Of a stretch of DNA of 13,917 nt, positions 1 through 7,844 are shown piece by piece; position 1 is the stretch's first letter; each line of letters opens with the position of its first letter. The position numbers and the translations under genes are program-made. Source of the stretch: an uncultured Clostridia bacterium. GTDB lineage: Bacteria; Bacillota; Clostridia; UMGS1810. The stretch is taken from assembly GCA_937959315.1 (NCBI GenBank), contig CALGRC010000041.1:1-13917 (forward strand), in the 5' to 3' direction. The notes beneath the pieces are model-generated. The model did no database searches, was not told the DNA's origin, and was given only the letters and a program-made list of their open reading frames with translations.

Positions 1-1007
1 GTTTCCTTTATAAGCTTAAATATCTGCATTTACATTTTGTCGATACAGGAGTCTATTCGCTTCCGTCAAGGGCTTTCCCCAAACTTCCGTCACAAAACAA
101 GCACTATACCTTTGAGCAAATTGAATATCTAAATAAATATGCTAAAAACAAAGGTATTGTTTTAATTCCGGAGTACGAATGTCCCGGACATTCGCCCCGT
201 TTGATAAAACAATATCCGGAGATTTTTGATGACACTTTAGAGCAGAATATACAAGGCGAATATTGTAATGAGATGGGCGAGATAAGTGAGGATAAAACAA
301 TTATCTGCGCAGGCAGTGAAAAGGCGTGGGAGGCTACTAAACTGATACTTAAGGAAATTTGTGATATGTTTCCGGACAGTCCGTATATAAACATCGGAGG
401 AGATGAAGCGGATATTAAATATTGGAAACACTGCTCGATATGCTGTGAATATATGAATAAAAATAATTTGGCAGACGAATATGAGCTTTACAGCGAATAC
501 ATTGGCAGAGTAACGTCTTATATCATTCGTCTTGGCAAAACTCCTATTGTTTGGGAGGGATTTCCTCAAAAAGGGAGTGAAAAAATTCCTAAAGAAACTA
601 TTGTAATAGCTTGGGAATCGTTGTATAACACGGCAGACAGTCTATTGGCGGCAGGATTTAAAATCATAAACGCTTCTTGGCAGCCGTTGTATATTGTTCC
701 TAATATAAAAATCCGTTGGGGTACATCAGATATTTTAAAATGGAATGTGTATAACTGGCAAAATTGGTGGGAAAAATCGTATGCGTATTTGAATCCTATT
801 ACCGTTTCGCCAACCGAACAAGTTTTGGGCGGTATGCTTTGCGCTTGGGAACAGACATATGACCAGGAAATACAGTTTGTTTTGGAAAATCTTTCAGCAA
901 TGTCTGAAAGAGTCTGGAATGTAAAACGCGTATGTTCAGAAAGTGATTTTATAGATAAGCAAAGAAACTTATTGCGTATTGCAGCACTCGCAATCAGCGA
1001 TAAATAA
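1..1007 (+). CDS. GH20 beta-N-acetylhexosaminidase-like glycoside hydrolase, 5' end outside window
   Basis: The frame is open from base 3 with no start, so the N-terminus lies upstream; 334 residues are visible. They follow the GH20 catalytic barrel: an LHLHFVDT strand at the beginning, then LIPEYECPGH at about bases 165-194, and the catalytic Asp-Glu pair in NIGGDEAD at bases 390-413 (D 402-404, E 405-407). Further on are NASWQPLYI and, near the end, GGMLCAWEQ and AMSERVWN, which are typical of the last barrel strands and helix. GH20 enzymes remove terminal beta-linked GlcNAc or GalNAc by substrate-assisted catalysis, using this Asp-Glu pair. No membrane segment is visible in the part seen, and whether there is a signal peptide cannot be judged. 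The gene is clearly more AT-rich than the enzymes downstream. The family assignment is firm, the substrate is inferred. The next gene begins 110 bases later on the same strand. Confidence 0.88.
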   Translation, partial: FLYKLKYLHLHFVDTGVYSLPSRAFPKLPSQNKHYTFEQIEYLNKYAKNKGIVLIPEYECPGHSPRLIKQYPEIFDDTLEQNIQGEYCNEMGEISEDKTIICAGSEKAWEATKLILKEICDMFPDSPYINIGGDEADIKYWKHCSICCEYMNKNNLADEYELYSEYIGRVTSYIIRLGKTPIVWEGFPQKGSEKIPKETIVIAWESLYNTADSLLAAGFKIINASWQPLYIVPNIKIRWGTSDILKWNVYNWQNWWEKSYAYLNPITVSPTEQVLGGMLCAWEQTYDQEIQFVLENLSAMSERVWNVKRVCSESDFIDKQRNLLRIAALAISDK

Positions 1008-1102
1008 GATATATGTTGGTATAAATATTCATGAAATTTCCTCGTGGTCTTAGCTGCTGCTAAAAATATTTCACATTGTTTTTGTTAGTAGAAATTCATA
1101 TG

Positions 1103-1112
1103 AAAGGAAAGA
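1103..1112 (+). promoter_or_regulatory. Ribosome binding site that fixes the GH3 start
   Basis: The purine-rich AAAGGAAAGA stretch lies five bases before the ATG at 1118. The two earlier in-frame ATGs (1076 and 1100) have nothing comparable, so the open stretch before 1118 is taken as untranslated. Confidence 0.6.
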
Positions 1113-1117
1113 GTTTT

Positions 1118-3802
1118 ATGATAGACATCAAAACACTGGAGGCAAAACCGTATGCGCCGCTTGCTGCACATGCGAGAAAGGTTGCAGCGGACGGATGCGT
1201 GCTGCTGAAAAACGAGAACCATGTTTTGCCGATAAAGCAGGGAAATACCGTTTCGTTCTTCGGCAGAACGCAGATAGATTACATCAAATGCGGTACAGGT
1301 TCAGGCGGGCTTGTCCATACGGAGTATGTGGTGAATATCATAGACGGTGCGCTTGCAAATCCAAACATAAATGTAAATACCGAGCTTGTCGATGTTTATA
1401 AAAAATGGATTGCCGAGAATCCGTTTGACGAGGGTCACGGCTGGGCAACCGAGCCGTGGTTCCAGAAGGAATTTGTGCCTGATGAAAGTATTGTCAAGGC
1501 GGCGCGTGCAAAATCTGATGTGGCAGTCATTGTCATTGGCAGAACCGCGGGCGAGGACAGAGATAATGCGCCGGAAAAAGGAAGCTGGTATCTGACGGAC
1601 GAGGAGGAAGCGCTGCTTGATGTAGTTTCAAAATATTTTGAAAAAACGGTTGTACTGCTCAATGTTGGAAATATTATAGATATGAACTGGGTAGAAAAAT
1701 ATCATATCAAATCCGTGATGTATATTTGGCAGGGCGGACAGGAGGGCGGAAACTCCGTTGCTGATGTGCTTTCGGGTGACGTCAATCCGAGCGGCAGACT
1801 GTCGGATACCATAGCCGCCGATATCTCCGACTACCCGAGCAGTAAAAACTTCGGCGATAAAGAGTTTAACCTGTATCAGGAGGATATTTATGTCGGATAT
1901 CGGTATTTTGAAACCTTCGCGCCCGAAAAGGCGCTTTATCCATTCGGATTCGGTCTTTCCTATACTGATTTTGAGGTAAAAGTTTCTTCAGTGAAACGAA
2001 ACGGGGATAAAATATCTGCCGCTGTCACGGTTATCAATCAAGGGAAAAGGAGCGGCAAAGAGGTTATTCAAGTGTACATGGAAGCGCCGCAGGGAAAACT
2101 CGGCAAGGCAAAGCGTTCCCTGTGTGCCTTTGCAAAAACGGATGTAATTTCTCCAGGAGAAAGCGCTGATTTGTTGCTGGAAATGGATATCGCGGATTTT
2201 GCTTCGTATGACGACAGTGGCATCACAGGGCATAAATCCTGTTATGTGCTGGAAATGGGAGAGTATACCATCTATATTGGCAAGGATGTACGCCGCGCGG
2301 AAAAAGCGTTTGTATTTACAATAGAAGAAACAACCGTTATCCGGCGGCTCACCGAGGCGATGGCGCCCGAACGTGATTTTGAAGCGCTGTATCCCGATGA
2401 GAATTTTACGCCCGCATACAGAAAAGTATCGAAAAGAACGGTTGATTACAAGAAAAGAATTGCCGATGAAATGCCGGAGAGCATTGCATATACAGGAGAC
2501 AAAGGAATCAAGCTGATTGACGTCAAAAACGGCAAACATACCATGGAAGAATTTATCGCACAACTGAGCGATAAGGATTTACGGTGTCTCATCATAGGGG
2601 AAGGCATGTCCTCGCCCAAGGTTCGTCCGGGCAGCACCGGCACGTTTGGCGGCGTCACGGCAGAACTTCTTGCATTTGGAATCCCCATCGTATGCCTTGC
2701 GGACGGACCTTCGGGAATCCGTATGGATAACGGAGATACCGCCACGAGTATGCCTAATGGTACGTTGATTGCCTGCACATGGGATACGGAAACAGCGGAA
2801 AAACTGTATGAATATGCAAGTGTGGAACTGTGCGCACAGGGCTTTGATTCTCTATTGGGACCGGGAATTAACATTCACCGTTCGCCGCTAAACGGCAGGA
2901 ATTTTGAATATTTGTCCGAAGACCCATATCTGACGGGCAAAATCGGTGCGGCGCTGGTGCGCGGGATGAATATATACGGCAACAGTGCAACGGTAAAACA
3001 TTTTGCCGCAAATTCGCAGGAACTTTGCCGAAATAAGACCGTGTCGGTGGTGTCGGAGAGAGCGCTGCGGGAAATTTATCTGAAGCCGTTTGAATTATGT
3101 GTAAAAGAGGGCAAGGCAACGTCGCTGATGAATTCGTATAATCCTATCAACGAGTATTGGACGTCCAACAGTTATGAGCTAAATACCACAATCCTGCGCG
3201 GGGAATGGGGCTATACGGGAATGGTGATGACGGACTGGTGGCCGAAACTATGCAAAGAGGAGAACGGACTATTAAATCTTTGCGATATGGCAGCCGCGCA
3301 ATGTGATGTGTATATGCTGGCAGGCGATGCGGCGGCGCTGGAGAGCAATCTTGAAAAAGGGCTTGAAAGCGGTGCTATTACAAGAGGACAGCTGCAAAGA
3401 AACGCGGCAAATTTGCTAAATTATATCATGCATACGCATACTTTTGCGCGATTCATTGAAAACGGCGGCAAGTTTGAGTCATCGTTGCGATATAAAATGG
3501 AGGAACTTGAAACGGTATTTGAATATTCCGAGCCGAAAACGGACGAGCAGATAGAAGTTCACTATGGCGGAACAGGCAGACGTTTGCTGTGCGTTGATTA
3601 CACGGCGAATGCACCGAAACTGTCGCAGCTGACAATTTCTGCGGTGATTGATGGCGGAATCAATGCAGGCATGACCGTGAATGGTACAGACGGCAAAAAA
3701 GAGCGGGCATATTTTGATTTTACGGCACATATTGCGGAGGGCAGTATTAAATTGTCGTTTCCGACGCTGATATGCGTGGATAAGATAAGCGTTATGCGGT
3801 AG
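1118..3802 (+). CDS. GH3 beta-glucosidase/beta-xylosidase-like enzyme with permuted domain order
   Basis: 894 residues from the ATG at 1118, chosen because AAAGGAAAG at 1103-1111 is well placed before it; in-frame ATGs at 1100 and 1076 have no such site. The usual second GH3 domain comes first: GCVLLKNE near residue 26, a Rossmann-like VAVIVIGRT strand followed by GEDRD, then GRLSDT. Next is VGYRYFET and YPFGFGLSYT near residue 275, leading into a fibronectin-III-like domain at about 285-400. The TIM barrel that normally opens the protein starts near 460: FGGVTAELLAFGIP, LADGPSGIRM, NIHRSPLNGRNFEYLSEDPY, KHFAANSQE and MVMTDWW with the expected nucleophile Asp706. About 80 beta-rich residues follow. 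KHFxxNxQE marks a glucosidase/xylosidase-type GH3, not a NagZ. Such inverted orders are known in rumen and gut Clostridia. There is no obvious signal peptide, so it probably acts inside the cell on imported oligosaccharides. Exact substrate unknown. Confidence 0.9.
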   Translation: MIDIKTLEAKPYAPLAAHARKVAADGCVLLKNENHVLPIKQGNTVSFFGRTQIDYIKCGTGSGGLVHTEYVVNIIDGALANPNINVNTELVDVYKKWIAENPFDEGHGWATEPWFQKEFVPDESIVKAARAKSDVAVIVIGRTAGEDRDNAPEKGSWYLTDEEEALLDVVSKYFEKTVVLLNVGNIIDMNWVEKYHIKSVMYIWQGGQEGGNSVADVLSGDVNPSGRLSDTIAADISDYPSSKNFGDKEFNLYQEDIYVGYRYFETFAPEKALYPFGFGLSYTDFEVKVSSVKRNGDKISAAVTVINQGKRSGKEVIQVYMEAPQGKLGKAKRSLCAFAKTDVISPGESADLLLEMDIADFASYDDSGITGHKSCYVLEMGEYTIYIGKDVRRAEKAFVFTIEETTVIRRLTEAMAPERDFEALYPDENFTPAYRKVSKRTVDYKKRIADEMPESIAYTGDKGIKLIDVKNGKHTMEEFIAQLSDKDLRCLIIGEGMSSPKVRPGSTGTFGGVTAELLAFGIPIVCLADGPSGIRMDNGDTATSMPNGTLIACTWDTETAEKLYEYASVELCAQGFDSLLGPGINIHRSPLNGRNFEYLSEDPYLTGKIGAALVRGMNIYGNSATVKHFAANSQELCRNKTVSVVSERALREIYLKPFELCVKEGKATSLMNSYNPINEYWTSNSYELNTTILRGEWGYTGMVMTDWWPKLCKEENGLLNLCDMAAAQCDVYMLAGDAAALESNLEKGLESGAITRGQLQRNAANLLNYIMHTHTFARFIENGGKFESSLRYKMEELETVFEYSEPKTDEQIEVHYGGTGRRLLCVDYTANAPKLSQLTISAVIDGGINAGMTVNGTDGKKERAYFDFTAHIAEGSIKLSFPTLICVDKISVMR

Positions 3803-3941
3803 AGAGGGTATTGCATTTGGAGTCCGGCTCTATGTAAGCATAAAAAGTTTACCTGGGGAAGAAACTGAATTGAAATTATTAAAAGAATTTTATGTTGACC
3901 AATACATATCCGATAGATTAGATGAGGTGAAAATAAGATGA
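3789..3941 (+). pseudogene. Open, start-less coding-like tail between GH3 and GH65
   Basis: Between the two enzymes, one frame stays open for 50 codons and ends in TGA at 3939-3941, overlapping the GH65 start codon as ATGA. The second half reads like ordinary protein (SLPGEETELKLLKEFYVDQY and onward, then a charged end), but there is no ATG, GTG or TTG start with a ribosome binding site in the frame. It may be the 3' remnant of a gene once coupled to GH65 translation and later deleted when GH3 was joined upstream. A chance open frame of this size is not rare, so this is a weak call. I do not recognise the family. Confidence 0.25.
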
Positions 3942-6025
3942 AAACAGAAACGATTGAGGTTGGAGGCTACAACAAATCCGATTCCGCCCACCACGGAAAT
4001 ATGTTCCTGACGGGCAACGGGGCGATGGGCGTGCGGGGGACGCTGTGCGAGTACCGCAAGGAATACATGCCCGCGATCAATCTCGGCGGGGTGTACGACC
4101 AAGTTGGAGACGGCTGGCGGGAGCCAGTCAACGCGCCCAACGGCTTGTTTGCGGAGCTTATCGTGGACGGTGAAACGCTGACGCTGCCGGACAGCGAATA
4201 TTTGGAGCATAGTGTGCGTTTGAATATCTATGACGGCATTTACGAGCGAAAAACTTGTTTTAACGCGGCAAAATGCGCCGTGCAATTCTCCGAGGAACGC
4301 ATGGTATCGCAGGCAAATCCGAATCTGATTCTGCAATGCCTGACGGTGCGGACGGAGCAGGCGGCGGAGGTGTGTGTGCATATCGAGATTGACGGCGATG
4401 TTTGGGACATCAATGGACCGCATTTGGAGCAGATGGTCTGCGAATATGAGGACGGCGTTTGCTTTGTGTCGGCGGTGACGCACGAAAAGGGGACGCATAT
4501 CGACACCTTTGAAACGGCGGAGTATGAGTTTTCTGCATCCGAAAACATAGCGGTTGGGGAGAAAACCATTGCCCGGAATATCTGCTTTACTGCCGAAGCG
4601 GGCAAGGAATATAAAATCTATCGCAAAATCTTAGTGACGGCGGGCGAAACACAAGATATGTCCGCACTCGGCAGTTATGCGGAGGAAAAGGCGAAGCACA
4701 TCGCCAAATGGCATGAAATTTGGGATATTTCATACATAGAAATCGACGGCGATGAGGCGGCGGAACGGGCGCTGAACTATTCCCTTTATCACTTAAACTG
4801 CATTGCACCGCGTCACAGTGAAAGCATGTCGATAGCCGCAAGAGGGCTTTCGGGGCAGGTGTATAAGGGGGCGGTGTTTTGGGACACCGAGATGTTTATG
4901 CTGGACTATTACCTCTACACCGAACCGAAAATTGCACGGACATTGGTAAAATACCGCATTGACACGCTGGACGGCGCAAAGAAAAAGGCGGCGGCTTACG
5001 GCTGGGACGGCGCGTTTTATGCGTGGGAGAGTCAGGAAGGCGGCTATGACGCGTGTTCCGACTACAATGTGGTGGATGTGTTCACAAAACGCCCCATGCG
5101 GACATTTTTCAAGGATAAGCAGGTGCATATCTCGGCGGCGGTGGTGTATGCGCTGGATAAATACGTCCGTATCACGGGCGACATCAGCGTTCTGGATGAA
5201 GGCGGCTATGACGTTCTGCGGGAATGTGCGAAATTTTACCGTTCGCTGTTGCTGAAAAAGTTAGACAGCGATAGCTATGAAATTCACGACGTTATCGGTC
5301 CGGACGAATACCATGAGCGGGTGAACAACAATGCCTACACCAACGCGATGACGCGGTTTGTGTTCCGCACGGCGGCGAAATATCTGAATGAACCGGAATA
5401 CGAGGAGTTGGCGGAAAACGTATATCTGCCGCCAGCCAATCAAGACGGCGTAATAGAGCAGTTTGACGGTTATTTTGGCTTGGAGGATTGTAGCGTAGAC
5501 GAAGTGCGCAGCCGTCTGCTTGACCCCAAGGAATACTGGGGCGGCGCTTACGGCGTGGCAAGCCACACGCAGGTGATTAAACAGGCGGACGTGGTGGCAA
5601 TGCTTGCTATGCTGCCGGAGGAATTTTCAGACGAAACAAAAAAAGCAAATCTCAAATTCTACGAGCCGCGCACCGAACATGGCTCATCGCTTTCGGCGTG
5701 CATGTATTCGCTGCTGTCCTGCAAGACGGGCGACGCGGAATTTGCCTATCCGTTTTTTATGAAATCGGCAGAAGCCGATTTACATTCGGGCGGCAAGGAA
5801 TGGGCGGGGCTTGTCTATATCGGCGGCACACACCCTGCCAGCGAGGGCGGCGCGTGGATGGTGGCGGTGTTTGGCTTTGCGGGACTGGAAATTAAGGACG
5901 GCGAAATTGTCTGCAATCCGCATTTGCCGAAAGCGTGGAAGTCCATGAAATTTAAGATAAACTACAAAGGCGATATTTACAAAATTGAGATAAACGGCAG
6001 TGATTGGAGTGTGACGAAGCAATGA
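3938..6025 (+). CDS. GH65 disaccharide phosphorylase (maltose/kojibiose/nigerose phosphorylase family)
   Basis: 695 residues. The start is set by GAGGTG at 3924-3929, eight bases before the ATG. The N-terminal beta-sandwich (about 1-240) opens with GNGAMGVRG, the family's N(G/S)xxGxRG signature. The (alpha/alpha)6 barrel follows, with FWDTEMFM (W315, D316, E318), then GPDEYHERVNNNAYTN holding the expected catalytic acid Glu457, and HGSSLS at 581-586, the phosphate-binding loop. The protein is about 50-70 residues shorter than well-studied maltose phosphorylases, mostly at the C-terminal end. GH65 phosphorylases cleave alpha-glucosides with inorganic phosphate, inverting to beta-glucose-1-phosphate, and the beta-phosphoglucomutase overlapping its stop fits this exactly. 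Maltose, kojibiose, nigerose, trehalose or an alpha-glucosyl-rhamnose are all possible substrates and cannot be separated by eye. The gene is distinctly GC-rich compared with GH20 and the mobile region. It has no signal peptide and should be cytoplasmic. Confidence 0.93.
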   Translation: MKTETIEVGGYNKSDSAHHGNMFLTGNGAMGVRGTLCEYRKEYMPAINLGGVYDQVGDGWREPVNAPNGLFAELIVDGETLTLPDSEYLEHSVRLNIYDGIYERKTCFNAAKCAVQFSEERMVSQANPNLILQCLTVRTEQAAEVCVHIEIDGDVWDINGPHLEQMVCEYEDGVCFVSAVTHEKGTHIDTFETAEYEFSASENIAVGEKTIARNICFTAEAGKEYKIYRKILVTAGETQDMSALGSYAEEKAKHIAKWHEIWDISYIEIDGDEAAERALNYSLYHLNCIAPRHSESMSIAARGLSGQVYKGAVFWDTEMFMLDYYLYTEPKIARTLVKYRIDTLDGAKKKAAAYGWDGAFYAWESQEGGYDACSDYNVVDVFTKRPMRTFFKDKQVHISAAVVYALDKYVRITGDISVLDEGGYDVLRECAKFYRSLLLKKLDSDSYEIHDVIGPDEYHERVNNNAYTNAMTRFVFRTAAKYLNEPEYEELAENVYLPPANQDGVIEQFDGYFGLEDCSVDEVRSRLLDPKEYWGGAYGVASHTQVIKQADVVAMLAMLPEEFSDETKKANLKFYEPRTEHGSSLSACMYSLLSCKTGDAEFAYPFFMKSAEADLHSGGKEWAGLVYIGGTHPASEGGAWMVAVFGFAGLEIKDGEIVCNPHLPKAWKSMKFKINYKGDIYKIEINGSDWSVTKQ

Positions 6026-6672
6026 TACAAGCGGTGATTTTTGATTTGGACGGCGTACTCGTCACCACTGACGAACTGCACTATCAAGCGTGGAAGCAGC
6101 TTGCCGACGAGGAGGGGATCAAGGGCTTCACGCGGGAGGACAACCTTCGCCAGCGTGGTGTGAGCCGCATGGCGTCGCTGGAGGTGGTGCTGGAAAAGAC
6201 GGATAAAAAATATTCGGATGAGGAAAAACTTGCGCTTGCGGAGCGCAAAAACAATATCTATGTCGCCTCTCTCGCCAATCTGGACAAATCTGCGGTGCTG
6301 GACGGCACATTTGAATTTATTGAATACATAAAGAAAAAGGGTATAAAAACCGCCGTCGGCTCGGCAAGCAAAAATACCCCGCTGATTTTGGAAAAGACGG
6401 GACTTGCGGACTGCTTTGATGCGGTGAGCTGCGGGCTGGACACGCAAAAATCCAAGCCCGACCCCGAGGTGTTCTTAATTGCCGCCGACCGGCTCGGCGT
6501 GCCGTATGAAAATTGCCTTGTGATTGAGGACTCGGACGCGGGCATTCAGGCGGCAAAGGCAGGCGGAATGTACGCCCTCGCTGTCGGCGCGGCGAAGGGG
6601 AATGTACAGGCGGATTATTGTGCGGAGAATTTGACGGATATACGGATATTAGGAATGATATTTGGGTTTTAA
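6022..6672 (+). CDS. pgmB: Beta-phosphoglucomutase (HAD superfamily)
   Basis: 216 residues. It starts at the ATG that shares ATGA with the GH65 stop; translation is probably coupled, since the nearest GGAG lies a rather distant 13 bases upstream. The residues fall at the same numbers as in the Lactococcus lactis enzyme: nucleophile Asp8 and acid/base Asp10 in FDLDGV, His20, Arg49 in the cap, Ser114 in VGSASKN, Lys145 in SKPDPE, and Glu169-Asp170 in IEDSDAG. The reaction is beta-D-glucose-1-phosphate to D-glucose-6-phosphate via a beta-1,6-bisphosphate intermediate, in the cytoplasm. Together with GH65 it sends one glucose of each disaccharide into glycolysis without ATP. The position-by-position match makes the assignment strong. 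A terminator lies 124 bases downstream, so this is the last gene of the unit. Confidence 0.95.
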   Translation: MIQAVIFDLDGVLVTTDELHYQAWKQLADEEGIKGFTREDNLRQRGVSRMASLEVVLEKTDKKYSDEEKLALAERKNNIYVASLANLDKSAVLDGTFEFIEYIKKKGIKTAVGSASKNTPLILEKTGLADCFDAVSCGLDTQKSKPDPEVFLIAADRLGVPYENCLVIEDSDAGIQAAKAGGMYALAVGAAKGNVQADYCAENLTDIRILGMIFGF

Positions 6673-6795
6673 ATGTCAGCACAAGAATAATGTCGGTAGC
6701 TGTGATGTTAGCCTTTCTTTTGAATGGATAGAGATAGACTACGTTGTAGTTGAGGGGATTAAGCAATAAAAAGTAAGGCATAGCACAAGCTGAAT

Positions 6796-6829
6796 AAAAG
6801 CGTCACGGTTTCGACCGCGGCGCTTTTTT
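6796..6829 (+). terminator. Intrinsic terminator of the glycan unit
   Basis: AAAAGCGTCACGG and CCGCGGCGCTTTT form a 13-pair stem with one G-U pair and one A-C mismatch around the loop TTTCGA, ending in six T. It lies 124 bases after the pgmB stop and no other gene intervenes. Confidence 0.85.
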
Positions 6830-6907
6830 GCGTCTTTTCGCAGCAAGGCTTATGTTATGAGACGTATTATTTATCACTACAGGATAAGACAAAACAACAA
6901 TAATTTT

Positions 6908-6952
6908 AATGACCGCAGGGCGGCCGCAAAGCGGCTCCTTGCGGTCATTTTT
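6908..6952 (+). terminator. Long GC-rich hairpin with T tail
   Basis: AATGACCGCA (6908-6917) pairs with TGCGGTCATT (6940-6949), and GCCGC (6923-6927) pairs with GCGGC (6931-6935) around an AAA loop. Wobble pairs join the two parts into a nearly continuous stem of about 20 pairs, followed by TTTTT. It should act as a terminator shielding the sigma-factor gene from read-through. No gene lies between it and the terminator at 6796, so it either ends a lost gene or belongs to the mobile element's control region. Confidence 0.7.
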
Positions 6953-7000
6953 CAGTTGCAGACAAAGTGGCTCTGTTACATTGCAAAATACCCATAATTC

Positions 7001-7037
7001 CCGATTCGAATTTCAACTCAAAAATTTGAATCGGAGG
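7001..7037 (+). promoter_or_regulatory. Hairpin reaching into a ribosome binding site
   Basis: CCGATTCGAATTT (7001-7013) and AAATTTGAATCGG (7022-7034) match as an inverted repeat in 12 of 13 positions around a short loop. The last two stem bases are the first bases of GGAGG (7033-7037), which sits eight bases before the ATG at 7046. Folding of the RNA would partly hide this site, so it could control translation of the leader frame beginning at 7046. Confidence 0.5.
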
Positions 7038-7177
7038 TTAGAAAAATGAGCGGTTTAGTCTATTCTTATGCGACTTGTATAGGTGCCGTGAATTTTCATG
7101 AAATAATATTTGTAATCTTTTGTATTTTTAGATATTGCTGCACTTTCTTAATGGGAATAAGTTTTAAACCTCCGCAC

Positions 7178-7187
7178 AAAAGGAGGG
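7178..7187 (+). promoter_or_regulatory. Strong ribosome binding site for the sigma-factor GTG start
   Basis: AAAAGGAGGG is a near-perfect Shine-Dalgarno sequence eight bases before the GTG at 7196. It lies inside the longer frame that opens at 7046, and makes GTG 7196 the better start for the Orf7-like protein. Confidence 0.7.
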
Positions 7188-7195
7188 ATAAGGCT

Positions 7196-7639
7196 GTGCT
7201 TTCCAAAGAAGAAATATGGTCAAGAAAGTTTGATGCTTGTGTGAAAAAGGCGTTGATACAGGAACTGAAATACCGAAAGCGGAGCATGAAAAACCAAAGA
7301 AATCATTTTGTGAATTTTTCGGAACTCAGTTACTTAGAAGAACAGCGCTTTTGTGTTGAAGATACATACTCAGTAGAAAATTTTCGAAAGACTATTGAGA
7401 CAAGACTATTTGATGCAGTTATTTGCAATGAACTTTTGTATGAGGCTTTACAGGTACTTACCCCATCTAACCTGGAGATACTGCTACTCAAATATTGGGG
7501 AGGGATGACCGATTTGGAGATAGGACACCTCGTAAATATGAGCCAACAAATGGTGAATTACCATAGAAGTAAATCGCTTAAAAGATTAAAAACAGTTATT
7601 GAGGAGATGACGAAAAATGACCAACGGTTTAGATTTTGA
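7196..7639 (+). CDS. Orf7-type sigma-70 family regulator of an integrative element
   Basis: 147 residues from the GTG at 7196, close to the roughly 140 residues of Tn916 Orf7. The C-terminal part matches sigma region 4: LTPSNLEILLLKYWGG, then TDLEIGHLVNMSQQMVNYHR as helix-turn-helix, then a basic SLKRLK helix. The N-terminal half is charged and helical, as in this family. Orf7-type proteins govern expression of the element's own genes. An in-frame ATG at 7046 with its own GGAGG would add 50 mostly hydrophobic residues, including a membrane-like run around IIFVIFCIFRYCCTFLMGI, which is unusual for a sigma factor. I favour the shorter form but cannot exclude the longer. The next gene overlaps the end by 23 bases. 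The family call rests on the HTH region, gene order and length. Confidence 0.8.
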   Translation: MLSKEEIWSRKFDACVKKALIQELKYRKRSMKNQRNHFVNFSELSYLEEQRFCVEDTYSVENFRKTIETRLFDAVICNELLYEALQVLTPSNLEILLLKYWGGMTDLEIGHLVNMSQQMVNYHRSKSLKRLKTVIEEMTKNDQRFRF

Positions 7640-7838
7640 ACTGATACGCGAAGCTGTTTCCGGTGACGAAACTGCAATTAATAGAATTGTGGATATTTAT
7701 GAGCCGTATATCAATACACTGTCCTCTCAGACGCTTTATGATAAGGATGGTAATGAAGTTATTGGTGTAAATGTTGATTTGCATGATTACTTGAAAAGCA
7801 AACTGATTCACGTGATTCATACATACAAAATAGCGTAG
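7617..7838 (+). CDS. Orf8-type small HTH-domain protein of an integrative element
   Basis: 73 residues, starting at an ATG preceded by GAGGAG (7601-7606) and overlapping the sigma-factor gene by 23 bases, so the two are probably translated together. The sequence follows the small Orf8 family that accompanies orf7: an IREAVSGDETAINRIVDIYE helix pair, then TLYDKDGNEVIGVNVD, and a terminal helix beginning with the amphipathic LHDYLKSKLIHVIH. In Tn916-like elements this protein is listed as a helix-turn-helix companion of the sigma-like factor; its precise role is not established. It is followed after seven bases by a perfect inverted repeat that may end the transcript. Confidence 0.78.
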   Translation: MTNGLDFELIREAVSGDETAINRIVDIYEPYINTLSSQTLYDKDGNEVIGVNVDLHDYLKSKLIHVIHTYKIA

Positions 7839-7844
7839 CTTGAT

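Larger units (their letters stand above)
6673..7000 (+). other. Gene-free stretch between the glycan unit and the mobile module
   Basis: This stretch holds two hairpins listed separately (6796-6829 and 6908-6952) and no convincing gene. Directly after pgmB a frame open from 6674 to the TAA at 6767-6769 reads protein-like toward its end (VSLSFEWIEIDYVVVEGIKQ) but has no start; it may be a remnant tail. Bases 6830-6907 are AT-rich with nothing recognisable. If the mobile element does not include the glycan genes, its left boundary should lie in this stretch, but I see no tRNA half and no repeat that would mark it. Confidence 0.5.

Noticed and set aside
1030..1072. Hairpin between GH20 and GH3 (TTAGC/GCTAA within TGAAAT/ATTTCA)
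   Set aside because: The inner stem has only five pairs, the outer arms are separated by a long unpaired part, and no T tail follows. It is too weak to call a terminator.
1988..2563. 191-codon open frame on the reverse strand inside GH3
   Set aside because: It is opposite conserved GH3 and fibronectin-like sequence, without a ribosome binding site and with no recognisable motif.
3890..4498. 202-codon open frame on the reverse strand
   Set aside because: It lies wholly opposite the start of GH65, whose motifs and codon usage are unambiguous. The reverse frame is rich in His and Arg, as expected for a shadow of a GC-rich gene.
6830..7000. Possible riboswitch or left attachment site before the sigma-factor gene
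   Set aside because: I find only the hairpin at 6908-6952, no known aptamer core, and no copy of tRNA-Asn sequence or of the repeats near 10680.
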